Source of the DNA: Oscillospiraceae bacterium
Lineage (GTDB): Bacteria > Bacillota > Clostridia > Oscillospirales > Oscillospiraceae
NCBI GenBank assembly: GCA_015067885.1
Contig: SVLO01000009.1
Location: 1-64,000, forward strand
Reading direction: 5' to 3'
DNA length: 64,000 nt
The stretch's first letter is position 1. Each line of letters opens with the position of its first letter. Shown piece after piece: positions 40,255 to 52,006 of the stretch. The notes under the pieces are model-generated. The model was not told the origin of the DNA, ran no database searches, and worked only from the letters and a program-made list of their open reading frames with translations. The translations under genes were made by a program, and so were the position numbers.

Positions 40255-41466
40255 ATGGGAAAACCTCTGGAAGGTATTAAGGTAGTGGAGCTGGCCACCT
40301 ACGTGGCGGCCCCCACAGTGTGCAGAATGATGGCCGACCTGGGCGCCGATGTGGTGAAGATCGAGGGTCGGGGCGGTGACGCCTGGCGCATGACGGCCAT
40401 GGGCATGACCAACTCGCCGGCGGACGAAAACCCGGCCTTTGACGTGTTCAACGCGGGCAAGCAGTCCATCTGCCTGAATTTGAAGGACCCCAAGGGCAAA
40501 GAGGTCTTTTTCAAGCTGCTGGAGCAGGCTGACGTGCTGGTGACTAACACCCGGCACCAGTCCCTGGTGAAGCTGGGGGTGGACTACGAGTCCATCAAGG
40601 ACCGCTTCCCCCGGCTGATCTATGCCACCCTCACCGGCTACGGCTACGAGGGTCCCGACTGCGACGCCCCCGGCTTTGACAACGTAGCCTTTTGGTCCCG
40701 GTCGGGCATTTTGGCATCCCTGCTGGTGGACGCTCCGGGCAACTATCCCCTGAACACCCGGGGGGCAATGGGGGACGTGACCTCCGGTTCCATCCTGTTT
40801 GGCGGCGTGATGACCGCCCTGTATCAGCGGGAACGGACGGGTAAGGGCGACTTTGTCACCATGTCCCTCTACAACGCCGGCATTTGGGTGTCCGGCGGCT
40901 GCATGATGATGGCGGAGAAGCCCTACAGCTACCCCTTCCCGGCCCCCCGCTTCGGCAACAGCAACCCCATGAACCTGCCCTACCGCTGTGCCGACGGGCA
41001 GTGGATGCGCTGCACCATCTTTGAGTATGAGCGCTACGCGGACAAGCTATTTGCCGCCATGGGCATTGCCGACGACATCGCCGCCCTGGGCATTACCGAT
41101 ATGAACAGCCTGACGGCCCTGTCGGACCGGGCCGGCCCCCTGCTGGAGCGGGCCTTTGCCACCCGGACGGCGGAGGAATGGCTGGAGAAATTCAAGGTGC
41201 TGGACATCGTGTGCGGCAAGCTGAACCTCTACGCCGATGTGTTTGAGGACGAGCAGGCCCTGGCCAACGAGTACATTCAGTCCTACCATTGTTTGAACGG
41301 CGCCGAACGGATGATCACCACCGCCCCGGTCCGGCTGGGTTCTCAGGGGGCGCTGAAGGTGGGCCAGCCCTTCGCCCCCGGTCAGCACGGGGAGGAGATC
41401 TTGCGCGCTTTGGGATACTCCGACGAGGACGTGGCCGGAATGAAGACCTCCGGCGCACTGTTCTGA
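40255..41466 (+). CDS. Class III CoA transferase (CaiB/BaiF/FRC family)
   Basis: 403 residues. N-terminal GIKVVELATYVAAPTVCRMM, then DLGADVVKIEGRGGDAWR; the catalytic Asp should be in GAMGDVTSGSILFGG. These enzymes move CoA from one acid to another, so this one probably activates the pathway acid at the expense of an acyl-CoA. ATG at 40255 is preferred: GAGGTG lies upstream and the 21 earlier codons match no family. First gene of a four-gene operon. Confidence 0.92.
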   Translation: MGKPLEGIKVVELATYVAAPTVCRMMADLGADVVKIEGRGGDAWRMTAMGMTNSPADENPAFDVFNAGKQSICLNLKDPKGKEVFFKLLEQADVLVTNTRHQSLVKLGVDYESIKDRFPRLIYATLTGYGYEGPDCDAPGFDNVAFWSRSGILASLLVDAPGNYPLNTRGAMGDVTSGSILFGGVMTALYQRERTGKGDFVTMSLYNAGIWVSGGCMMMAEKPYSYPFPAPRFGNSNPMNLPYRCADGQWMRCTIFEYERYADKLFAAMGIADDIAALGITDMNSLTALSDRAGPLLERAFATRTAEEWLEKFKVLDIVCGKLNLYADVFEDEQALANEYIQSYHCLNGAERMITTAPVRLGSQGALKVGQPFAPGQHGEEILRALGYSDEDVAGMKTSGALF

Positions 41467-41478
41467 GGGGGCGCGAGC

Positions 41479-41970
41479 ATGACGGATTATCAAACCAAAA
41501 GCCTGTGCTTTGACGACATTGAAAAGGGGCAGGAGTACCTGACCGCCAGCCGTATGGTCACCGGGCAGGACGTGCTGGACTTCGCCCGGCTCACCGGCGA
41601 CCACAACCGCCTGCATACCGACCCGGAGTACGCCAAAGGCACCGCCTTCGGCGCACCCATTGCCCACGGCCTGCTGACCCTGTCGGTGGCCAACGGCCTT
41701 TATATGCAGCTTGGCCTGTTTGAAAAGTACACCGTGGCCAATCTGGGCATCGAGAGCTGGAACTTCAAAAAGCCGGTGTTTTTCGGGGACAGCCTGCACG
41801 TTCATTTGCAGTTGGAGGGCAAGCGGCAGACCTCCGACCCCCGGCGGGGCGTGATCCGCTGGAAGGTGACAGTGGTCAATCAAAAGGGACAGTCGGTGGC
41901 CGAGGGCATTTGGAACAAGATGTTTCTGACCCGGGCGGCCATCGGACAGAGCGAGGAGGAGAACGGATGA
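41479..41970 (+). CDS. MaoC-like (R)-specific enoyl-CoA hydratase
   Basis: 163 residues, single hot-dog fold. The hydratase motif is FARLTGDHNRLHTDPEYAKG followed by FGAPIAHGLLTLS, giving catalytic Asp and His. It hydrates or dehydrates short acyl-CoAs to the (R)-3-hydroxy form, in step with the ketoreductase two genes on. Ribosome site weak (GAGGGGGCG). Its stop overlaps the thiolase start by four bases (ATGA). Confidence 0.9.
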   Translation: MTDYQTKSLCFDDIEKGQEYLTASRMVTGQDVLDFARLTGDHNRLHTDPEYAKGTAFGAPIAHGLLTLSVANGLYMQLGLFEKYTVANLGIESWNFKKPVFFGDSLHVHLQLEGKRQTSDPRRGVIRWKVTVVNQKGQSVAEGIWNKMFLTRAAIGQSEEENG

Positions 41971-43163
41971 GAGAAGTTGTTATCGTAGACGGTATGCGCA
42001 CGGCCTTCGGCCGCAACGGCGGGTCCCTGCGCAGCTTTTATACTACCGACCTGTGCGCGGCGGTGCTGAAAGCGCTCACGGCCAAGTACGACCTGCCCGC
42101 CCGGGCGGCCATCGACAGCGTGGTGCTGGGCAGCGCCTTCCACGACGTGCATTGCAACAACCTGGCCCGCTACTCGGTTTTGAGTGCCGGTCTGCCCTAT
42201 ACCACCCCGGCCACCTTTATGGAGATGCAGTGCGGTTCCGGCATCGCCGCCATCAACCACGCCGCCATGCAGATCCTGTGCGGGGCGGCGGAGGTTGCCA
42301 TCGCCGGGGGCGGCGAGTCCTGCAGCCAGCGGTTTGCCAAGTTTTCCATGGCGGTGGAGCCGTATAAGGCCATCCCGCCCGCGGCGGTACCCAACTTCCT
42401 GGCCCCGGAAAAGGCGGATCAGATGGATATGATCAACATCTCCGACGACATGGCCAAGAAATGGGACATTTCCAGAGAAGCCTGCGACGCGTTCGCCCTG
42501 CGCAGCCAGCAGTTGGCGGCACAGACCGTGGAAAGTGGCTGGTTCGACGGCGAGATCGTCCCCATGGAAGTGCCTGCCCGCAGTAAAAAGGAGCCGGGAT
42601 TTACCTTTGACAAGGACGAGCATCCCCGGCCCGGCACGACCATGGAGGGCCTTGCCAAGCTGCGCACCGTCAACGAGGACGGCGTGACCACTGCCGGCAA
42701 CGCCAGCGCGCGGAACGACGGCGCCTCTGCCCTGCTGCTGATGAGCGGGGAAAAGGCGAGAGAGCTGGGATTGACCCCCATCGCCCGCTGGGTGGCGGGG
42801 GCCGACGTGGGCGTGGACCCCAAGTGCATGGGCATCGGCCCGGTGTTCTCAAATTTGAAGGCCCTGAAACTGGCGGGCCTGTCCCTGGACGACGTGGACG
42901 TGTTTGAGTGCAACGAGGCCTTTGCGGCCCAAAATCTAGCCTGTATCCGGGAGCTGGAGAACCAAACCGGCGGCAAGATCGATATGGATAAGTGGAACCC
43001 CAACGGCGGCGCCATCGCCTTCGGACACCCCAACGGGGCCTCCGGCGGCCGCATTGCCATCGCGGCAGTGCGCCAACTGGAGCGCAGAGGGGGCCGGTAC
43101 GGCCTTGTGTCCTCCTGCTGCGGCGGCGGCCTGGGCGTGTCGGCTCTGTTTGAACGGATGTAA
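41967..43163 (+). CDS. Acetyl-CoA acetyltransferase (thiolase)
   Basis: 398 residues. Biosynthetic-type thiolase: REVVIVDGMRTAFGRNGG, nucleophile Cys in MEMQCGSGIAAINH, NEAFA, the His in GGAIAFGHPNGASGGR and a second Cys in SSCCGGGLGVSALF. The last is CCGGGLG rather than CIGGGQG. Condenses two acyl-CoAs or cleaves a 3-ketoacyl-CoA. ATGA overlap with maoC fixes the start, dropping 19 residues of the track. Confidence 0.95.
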   Translation: MREVVIVDGMRTAFGRNGGSLRSFYTTDLCAAVLKALTAKYDLPARAAIDSVVLGSAFHDVHCNNLARYSVLSAGLPYTTPATFMEMQCGSGIAAINHAAMQILCGAAEVAIAGGGESCSQRFAKFSMAVEPYKAIPPAAVPNFLAPEKADQMDMINISDDMAKKWDISREACDAFALRSQQLAAQTVESGWFDGEIVPMEVPARSKKEPGFTFDKDEHPRPGTTMEGLAKLRTVNEDGVTTAGNASARNDGASALLLMSGEKARELGLTPIARWVAGADVGVDPKCMGIGPVFSNLKALKLAGLSLDDVDVFECNEAFAAQNLACIRELENQTGGKIDMDKWNPNGGAIAFGHPNGASGGRIAIAAVRQLERRGGRYGLVSSCCGGGLGVSALFERM

Positions 43164-43183
43164 TCAGAAAGGAGAAAACGATC

Positions 43184-43933
43184 ATGAAAAATCTTGCGGG
43201 AAAATTCGCGGTGGTCACCGGTGCGGGTAAGGGCATCGGCGCCGCCATCGCCAAGCGCTTTTTGGAGGAGGATGTGGCCGGCGTAGCGCTGCTGGACATG
43301 AACTTCGAGCTGGTGCAGCAGACCGCCCGGGAGCTGGACCCCACCGGGGAGCGGGCGGTGGCCTACGCCTGCAACATCACCGACGTGGAGCAGGTCAATG
43401 CCGTGGTAGACGAGATCGTGGCCAAGTTTGGCCGCATTGATATCCTCATCAACAACGCCGGTATTACCAAGGACCGTATGCTGCACAAAATGGCGGACGA
43501 GGACTGGCTGGCGGTGCTGAACGTCAACCTGACCGGCACGTACAATATGTGCCGCAAAATCGTACCCATGCTGCGAGAGCAGGAAAGCGGCAGCATCGTC
43601 AACATCTCCTCCACCGCTGCCTATGGCAACGCCGGACAGACCAACTACTCCGCCACCAAGGCCGGCCTGCAGGGCTTCACCCGGGCCCTGGCCCTGGAGC
43701 TGGGCCGTAAGAATGTCCGGGCCAACTGTATCGCCCCCGGCTTCATCGAAACGGACATGATGCTGGCCGTCCCGGCCGAGCAGCTGAAGGCCTCCATCGA
43801 CAACAAGGTACCCATGCACCGCCTGGGTCAGCCGGAGGAGCTGGCGGCCGCCGTGGCCTTTTTGGCCGGCGACGATGCCAGTTGGATCACCGGACAGACC
43901 CTGTTCGTCAGCGGCGGCTACCGTATGCCCTGA
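43184..43933 (+). CDS. FabG/PhaB-like 3-oxoacyl reductase (SDR)
   Basis: 249 residues. Cofactor loop VVTGAGKGIGAAIAKRF, NNAGITKDRML, catalytic Ser in VNISSTAAYG, YSATKAG with Tyr/Lys, and C-terminal ITGQTLFVSGG. With thiolase and MaoC protein it forms a ketoacyl to (R)-hydroxyacyl to enoyl module. AAGGAG precedes ATG, 20 bases after the thiolase. Could act on ACP or CoA thioesters; the neighbours favour CoA. Confidence 0.93.
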   Translation: MKNLAGKFAVVTGAGKGIGAAIAKRFLEEDVAGVALLDMNFELVQQTARELDPTGERAVAYACNITDVEQVNAVVDEIVAKFGRIDILINNAGITKDRMLHKMADEDWLAVLNVNLTGTYNMCRKIVPMLREQESGSIVNISSTAAYGNAGQTNYSATKAGLQGFTRALALELGRKNVRANCIAPGFIETDMMLAVPAEQLKASIDNKVPMHRLGQPEELAAAVAFLAGDDASWITGQTLFVSGGYRMP

Positions 43934-43942
43934 TGCACAAGC

Positions 43943-43980
43943 AAAAAGCGCCCCGTGTCGCGGACACGGGGCGCTTTTTT
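43943..43980. terminator. Terminator between fabG-like gene and the deacetylase gene
   Basis: AAAAAGCGCCCCGTGTC-GCG-GACACGGGGCGCTTTTTT. Symmetric, so it can serve both convergent genes. Confidence 0.93.
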
Positions 43981-44749
43981 ATGCCGGGCATTGCCGCCCG
44001 GTGTGGTCGATGGTGTAGTTCCCGGTCAAAATCAGTTGGGAGATGGGAACGAAGGTGTACCCGTCGGCCAAGAGCTGCTCGATAATGGCGGGCAGGGCCT
44101 GGGGGGTATGCTTGGCGGCGTTGTGGAACAGCACGATGGAGCCGGGGCAGACCTTGCCCGTGACCCGCTTGGTGATTTGGTCGGCGGACAGGTCCTTCCA
44201 GTCCAGGCTGTCCACGTCCCATTGGATGGGTTCCATGCCCATGGAGCGGATAGTCCGGATGGAATTGTCGTCGTAGTCGCCGTAGGGCAGGCGAATGAGG
44301 GTGGGGCAGACCCCGGTGATGGCCCGGATCTTCTCGTTACAGGCGGTCAGGTCGTCGGTGATCTGCTGGGCGGACAGCCGGGGCAGGTGGGCGTGGGTGT
44401 TGGAGTGGTTCATGATCTCGTGTCCCGCGTCGTGGAGCGCCTTCACCGACTCCGGATAGCGGTCCACCCAGTCCCCTACCACGAAGAAGGTGGCCTTGAC
44501 GTTGTACCGGGCCATAATGTCGATAAGCTGCTGGGTGTCCTCATTACCCCAGGCGGCATCGAAGCTGATGGACAGCAGCTTTTGATCCCGCTGTACGCAG
44601 TAAATGGGCAACTGTCGTGGGCCGGTGGACGCCCCCACGGCGGCAGGGTAGTTTACCGTCCAAAAGATGGCGCAGGTGGCGAGCAGACAGGCGAACGCGG
44701 TCAGATGTTTTCGGCGGAAGTACACGACACTGAACACAGGCTTTTTCAT
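43979..44749 (-). CDS. Polysaccharide deacetylase, PdaB-like sporulation type
   Basis: 256 residues. One N-terminal membrane anchor (HLTAFACLLATCAIFWTV) followed by a NodB domain. Motifs: SISFDAAWGNED (catalytic Asp; metal Asp), HEIMNHSNTHAHL (metal histidines), RLPYGDYDD, WDVDSLDW and IVLFHNAAKHTP. The spacing matches the sporulation-associated PdaB group, which is needed for spore peptidoglycan. GGGAGG precedes ATG. Probably active outside the membrane. Confidence 0.9.
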   Translation of the reverse strand: MKKPVFSVVYFRRKHLTAFACLLATCAIFWTVNYPAAVGASTGPRQLPIYCVQRDQKLLSISFDAAWGNEDTQQLIDIMARYNVKATFFVVGDWVDRYPESVKALHDAGHEIMNHSNTHAHLPRLSAQQITDDLTACNEKIRAITGVCPTLIRLPYGDYDDNSIRTIRSMGMEPIQWDVDSLDWKDLSADQITKRVTGKVCPGSIVLFHNAAKHTPQALPAIIEQLLADGYTFVPISQLILTGNYTIDHTGRQCPA

Positions 44750-44812
44750 ACGGTTGACCTCCCAAATGTGCTTTATGGGAGTATATGTGCCGGGACAGGC
44801 GGAGCATACCGC

Positions 44813-45676
44813 CTATTCAGCCCGATTTTCTGCCAACAGCCTGCGATAGGTCGAGGGGGCCATGCCCTTTTGCTTGCGGAACAGGCGGCTGAAGTACAGA
44901 GGGTTGTCGTAGCCCACGGCGGTGGCGATCTGGGTCAGGTTCCAGTCCGTGTCCCGCATGAGTGTAATGGCGTTGGTTATGCGCAGGGATAGAATATACT
45001 GCATGGGGGTCTGTCCCGTGACCTGTTTGAAGCAGCGCAGGAACCAGCTTATGCTGACGTTTTGGCTTGCGGCGTAGTCCCGGATGCTGATGGGGGTGTT
45101 GTAGTGTTGGGCAAAGTAGCGGCGGGCATCCTCCATCTGCCGGTGCAGGGCGGGGGTGAGGGCGGCGGTCGGCGGCGGGGTGCGGCGGCTGAGCAGAAAC
45201 AACTGCCGCAGGTACAGCTCCAGCATGGTTTGGAAGTTGGCCCGGCGGGTCTGCAGCTCACAGATCATGCTGTCAAACACCTGGCCCAGGGCTGGGTCCG
45301 GTCCGGCGAAACAGATGCTGTCCCGGGGCGAAAAACCGCTGCTTGCAAGGATCTCCTCCACTTGACCGCCGGTGAAATGCACCCAGTAGGTCTGGGTGTG
45401 GTCCCTGCCGTGGTAGCGGTAGTGCTGGGGCTGGTGGGGACGGAAGAGTACCATGTGTCCGGCGGTGAGCTGGTGAGCCTTGCCGCCGATGACGAATTCC
45501 GCCCTGCCGCTGACCACGTAGAGCAGTTGATAGTCCGGGCGGCCCATGGGCCGCTGGGTGCAGGAACGGTCGTCCCCGCTGAGCCGATAGTTGCCGCAGC
45601 TGCACACCAGCAGAGGGACGGTGTGGTCGGCAAAGGGAATTTCGGGTATATTCAGATAGCCGCAAGAGATATACAC
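44813..45676 (-). CDS. AraC-family regulator with cupin sensor
   Basis: 287 residues. Cupin-like sugar-binding N-terminal half (ELNIPEIPF-like opening; LTAGHMVLFRPHQPQHYRYH), followed by two HTH motifs at the C-terminus (ISIRDYAASQNVSISWFLRC and NLTQIATAVGYDNPLYFSRL). Start GTG at 45676 with GGAG eight bases upstream. Divergent from lacZ, which it most likely controls by sugar binding. Confidence 0.92.
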   Translation of the reverse strand: MYISCGYLNIPEIPFADHTVPLLVCSCGNYRLSGDDRSCTQRPMGRPDYQLLYVVSGRAEFVIGGKAHQLTAGHMVLFRPHQPQHYRYHGRDHTQTYWVHFTGGQVEEILASSGFSPRDSICFAGPDPALGQVFDSMICELQTRRANFQTMLELYLRQLFLLSRRTPPPTAALTPALHRQMEDARRYFAQHYNTPISIRDYAASQNVSISWFLRCFKQVTGQTPMQYILSLRITNAITLMRDTDWNLTQIATAVGYDNPLYFSRLFRKQKGMAPSTYRRLLAENRAE

Positions 45677-45746
45677 AGCAGTCGCTCCTTACAGTTTGGT
45701 TGCGGCCATTGTATCATTTTGTGCATGTTTTGTCTAATGTTATTCA

Positions 45747-48856
<3,110 letters not shown>

Positions 48857-48860
48857 GCGC

Positions 48861-48899
48861 AAAAAACGCCCCCGGATGCCATGCATCCGGGGGCGTTTT
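48861..48899. terminator. Terminator of lacZ
   Basis: AAAACGCCCCCGGATGC-CAT-GCATCCGGGGGCGTTTT. Symmetric between convergent genes. Confidence 0.9.
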
Positions 48900-48907
48900 A
48901 CTGTCTG

Positions 48908-49732
48908 TTACAGGGCGGTGTAGCCGCCGTCGATGGGGATGTTCAGGCCGGTGAGGTAGGCACCGGCGTCGGAGGCCAGGGTCAGGATCAAACCGGACAC
49001 GTCCTCCTGATTGGCCAGGCGACCAAGCTGGGTGTGCTTGGAGTACTGCCGGGCAAAGTCCTCGCTGGTGCGGTGGGAGTTCAGACCGCCGGGGCAGACG
49101 GCGTTGATACGCACACCGTACTGGCCGTAGTAGCTGGCAGCATGGCGAATCCAGGCAGTTAGACCGGATTTGTCTACGGCGTAGGTGTGGCCGCCAGCGC
49201 CCGGGGCGCCGAAGGTGCCCTGTTCGGGGACGTCGTAGTTGTGCTTCTCCACGCCGATCAGACCCATCATGGAGCCAAAGACCACGATGGAGCCGCTGTG
49301 CTGTTTTACCATCTGCTGGCCGGCCAGCTGCACCATACGGATGGTGGCCGCGGAGTTGGTGCGCACGTTGGCTTCGATGGCATCGTCGCCGGTATCCCAC
49401 GGGGTGGGGCCGTTTTTGGTGGAGGTGGGGATGGTGCGGCTGCAGTGGATAAAGGCGTCCAGGCTGCCGGCATCGGCGATGACGGTTTGGAACATGGCCT
49501 CGATGCTGGCGGGGTCGCCCTGGTCGAAGGGGACGGCGGTGACCTTGACCCCCTTCTCGGCGCTGAGCTGCTCCACGAATTCCCGGGCGCTTTCCACCGA
49601 GTGGCTGGCCAGGTACAGGTTGGCACCCGCGTCGGCCAGGGCCATGGTGGCGCCCAGCCCGTACATCACGCGGCCGCCGGTGATCAGGACGTTTTTGCCC
49701 TTCATGGAGAACAAATCGTAGGTATTAAACAT
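48908..49732 (-). CDS. SDR oxidoreductase (active-site intact)
   Basis: 274 residues. Cofactor loop NVLITGGRVMYGLGATMALA, SIVVFGSMMG (Ser), then an insertion EKHNYDVPEQGTFGAPG, and catalytic Tyr/Lys in HTYAVDKSGL. C-terminal INAVCPGGL and DAGAYLTGLNIPIDGGYT. The same HNYD insertion is present in the paralogue before it in the operon, but that one lacks the Tyr/Lys. Start ATG at 49732 follows GGAGGGG; 28 track residues removed. Last gene of the operon; likely oxidises a sugar derivative. Confidence 0.9.
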   Translation of the reverse strand: MFNTYDLFSMKGKNVLITGGRVMYGLGATMALADAGANLYLASHSVESAREFVEQLSAEKGVKVTAVPFDQGDPASIEAMFQTVIADAGSLDAFIHCSRTIPTSTKNGPTPWDTGDDAIEANVRTNSAATIRMVQLAGQQMVKQHSGSIVVFGSMMGLIGVEKHNYDVPEQGTFGAPGAGGHTYAVDKSGLTAWIRHAASYYGQYGVRINAVCPGGLNSHRTSEDFARQYSKHTQLGRLANQEDVSGLILTLASDAGAYLTGLNIPIDGGYTAL

Positions 49733-49745
49733 GATGACCCCTCCC

Positions 49746-50510
49746 TTACTTTGCGGTGTAGCCGCCGTCCACAGGCAGGGTGATGCCGGTGACGTAGGCG
49801 GAGGCATCGGATGCAAGGAAGGTCACCGCGGCGGCGATATCCTCCGCCGTGGCAAGACGCTTGATCTGACTGTGGGCGGCAAAGGCATCCTCAAAGGATT
49901 TGGGCTGCTTGCCCGCCATGGGGGCGAAGGCCAGGGCGTTACAGCGGCAGCCGTATTCGCCCAAATAACCTGCGGCCTGGCGCGCGTAATTGACGCAACT
50001 GCCCCGGACGTAGCCTCGCAGCAGGGAGAAGTCCCGCTCGTAGAGTTCCGGACAGCCGTCGTAGTTGTGGGGGTCGTAACCCACCAGGGCGCCGTAGTCG
50101 GTGGACAGGATCACGCTGCCGTGGCCCTGGGCCGCCATCAGGCGGCCGACGGCCTGCACCGTGAGGATCATGCCGCCCATAGTGGTCTGGGCCTGGGCGT
50201 TGATGGAGTCGAAATCGTGGCTCCAGCCCGAGGCGGTATCCATGTTCAGCACGTTTTCCACCAGCACGTCCACGCTGCCCATCTCACCCTTTGCCCAGGC
50301 GGAAAGGGCGTCGGCTTCGTCGGCGTCGGTGTGGCGGTAGGGGAAAAATCCCTCGCTCTCCACGCCGTCCACAGGGGTGGCGCCCGCCGTCCAGACCCGG
50401 GCGCCGGCGGCGCGCAGACCGGCGATCAGCTCCGCACCGTAGGGATGCTCGCCGCCCACCACCAGCGCGTTCTTGCCGGCCAGGGAGAAGGAGGTCAACA
50501 GATTCTGCAT
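49746..50510 (-). CDS. SDR-family paralogue lacking the catalytic Tyr/Lys pair
   Basis: 254 residues. Same fold and length as the gene after it, ending DASAYVTGITLPVDGGYTAK. The cofactor loop reads ALVVGGEHPYGAELIAGL, and where the active partner has YAVDK this protein reads FSLLR; the Ser is in SVILSTDYGALV. The shared insertion DPHNYDGCPELY is kept. Probably a non-catalytic or differently acting subunit. AAGGAGGG precedes ATG. Lies 13 bases before its paralogue. Confidence 0.85.
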   Translation of the reverse strand: MQNLLTSFSLAGKNALVVGGEHPYGAELIAGLRAAGARVWTAGATPVDGVESEGFFPYRHTDADEADALSAWAKGEMGSVDVLVENVLNMDTASGWSHDFDSINAQAQTTMGGMILTVQAVGRLMAAQGHGSVILSTDYGALVGYDPHNYDGCPELYERDFSLLRGYVRGSCVNYARQAAGYLGEYGCRCNALAFAPMAGKQPKSFEDAFAAHSQIKRLATAEDIAAAVTFLASDASAYVTGITLPVDGGYTAK

Positions 50511-50522
50511 GGGGAACCCTCC

Positions 50523-51497
50523 TTATCGCTCGGAAATCTCGGACAGGTAGACCCGGCGGCCGCCCTCTTCCCGGCTGCGGATACCGGCCACCAAGATCTT
50601 GGCACACTCGATGGTTTCCTCAAAGGGGAAGGGATGCACGCCGGTGCGCAGGTAGTCCACGAAGACCTCCAACTGCTTTTTGAAGGAGTAGAAGGAGTCA
50701 CCGCTGGCCACGTTCTTGGACGCGTACTCGCCGCACAGCCACAGGCCGGGGGCGGGGGTGTTCATGGGGATGGTCACGTGGCAGCCATCCTTGTGGTACA
50801 GGTTGACAAAGGGCCGCTCGTAGGTACCCAGATTTTCCACCCACTCAAAGCCGCAGCCCACCAGGTGGAAAAAGGCTTCGATGGCGTGCATACCGTAGGT
50901 CTCCCACTTCTTGGCCATGGGGGAGATGATGTAGCGGAACTTGCCAAACTCGAAGTGGCGATCGTAGTAGATCTCGATCTCTTTCTTGTAGCGCAGGGAG
51001 GAGCCGGACATGATGTGAGCGCCCTCGTCATACCACTTGACCATGGTGCGCAGGTCCTCCTCATTGTCGGCCAGGGGCTTGTCGATGAAGATGGGCAGGC
51101 CCGCCTCGATAAAGGGACGGCAGCGCTCTACGTGTTCGGCACCGATGTCGGTGGCGCAGATGATGGCGTCCACCTGGCCGATCATATCCTCGGGCTTATC
51201 CACCACGTTGGGGATGAAGGTGGCCCGGGCGCAGTTTTCCGCCATCTCCCGCTCGGCGTAGCCGGTGAAGCACACGTGGGTGACCTTGACACCGGGGATA
51301 CCGAAGGTATCCTTGGGCTGCTTGGACAGGTAGGCGGGGATGGTGGGGTACTCCTTAGCGGTCCACTTGACCATCTCCTCGTGGTCGTAGCCGTTGATCA
51401 TGGCGCTCCAGGAAAAGGGGTGGGCGTTGCCCTCGGTCATGCCCAGCATGCCAATGCGGATCTCCTCATTGCCCAAAGGGAACATGGGCTTTTCCAT
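50523..51497 (-). CDS. Gfo/Idh/MocA-family oxidoreductase
   Basis: 324 residues. Rossmann-type N-terminal half with EIRIGMLGMTEGNAHPFSWS (unusual, not GxGxxG), VDAIICATDIGAEH and AGLPIFIDKPLADNEEDL (the EKP-like lysine motif DKP). The C-terminal half is the sheet domain with GMHAIEAFFHLVGCG carrying the family's His. NAD(P)-dependent sugar or inositol-type dehydrogenation is likely. The weak nucleotide-binding glycine pattern is odd. Second-to-last block of the glycan operon; a GAGG-like site precedes ATG. Confidence 0.87.
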   Translation of the reverse strand: MEKPMFPLGNEEIRIGMLGMTEGNAHPFSWSAMINGYDHEEMVKWTAKEYPTIPAYLSKQPKDTFGIPGVKVTHVCFTGYAEREMAENCARATFIPNVVDKPEDMIGQVDAIICATDIGAEHVERCRPFIEAGLPIFIDKPLADNEEDLRTMVKWYDEGAHIMSGSSLRYKKEIEIYYDRHFEFGKFRYIISPMAKKWETYGMHAIEAFFHLVGCGFEWVENLGTYERPFVNLYHKDGCHVTIPMNTPAPGLWLCGEYASKNVASGDSFYSFKKQLEVFVDYLRTGVHPFPFEETIECAKILVAGIRSREEGGRRVYLSEISER

Positions 51498-51538
51498 AAT
51501 AATTACCTCGATTCTTGCTTTTGGTAGAATGATTGGGT

Positions 51539-52006
51539 TTAGTCCAAAGACATGGGGACCTTGACCACAATGCGGCGGGCGGTGGCGGGCTCGCCGATGG
51601 CGATGTCGGGGCCGTGGGCATCCTGAGGCATGAAGACGATGAAGTAGCCGGGCTTCATGGGCACCTCAAGCGCGTCGTCATCCAGGTCGGCCAGCAGGCA
51701 GTCTCGCTCCTCCACGTACGCCTCGGTGATGTTCTTCAGGTCGGGGGTGGACTTCCAGGCCAGCTTCTCCTCGCCGGCGGCGAAGATCATGATGTCGGCG
51801 TACTTGCGGTGGGCCTCGAAGATGACCTCGCTGCGGTCCTTGGTGGTAGGCTCGAACTGCAGGAAACGGACACCGTTTTCCAGCTCGGTCTTGGCACCCT
51901 TCTCGAACTTGGCGGGGTCATACTCCATGACGGCGGTCAGCGCGGTCTTCCACTGGGGGCCAAGACCAAAGTAGTGGGGGGCGTTTTCGATGCGATCAAT
52001 AATCAT
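51539..52006 (-). CDS. YhcH/YjgK/YiaL (DUF386) family protein
   Basis: 155 residues, cupin-like. Visible: the opening MIIDRIENAPHYFGLG, VRFLQFEPTTKDRSEVIFEAHRKYADI (metal residues), and GYFIVFMPQDAHGPDIAIGE near the C-terminus. Often located in sialic acid, uronate or galactoside loci and thought to be an anomerase or isomerase. MIIDRI start at 52006 has AAGGAGG nine bases upstream and overlaps the yesL stop by 11 bases. Confidence 0.9.
   Translation of the reverse strand: MIIDRIENAPHYFGLGPQWKTALTAVMEYDPAKFEKGAKTELENGVRFLQFEPTTKDRSEVIFEAHRKYADIMIFAAGEEKLAWKSTPDLKNITEAYVEERDCLLADLDDDALEVPMKPGYFIVFMPQDAHGPDIAIGEPATARRIVVKVPMSLD

Noticed and set aside
39967-40557. N-terminal extension of the LysR ORF (197 codons)
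   Set aside because: The HTH domain starts at 39966 with AGGAGGGG upstream; the extension overlaps the promoter region and the CoA-transferase gene.
48908-50510. Frameshift or pseudogene in the SDR pair
   Set aside because: Both frames are full length with good ribosome sites and intact C-terminal motifs; the change is in specific residues, not in the frame.
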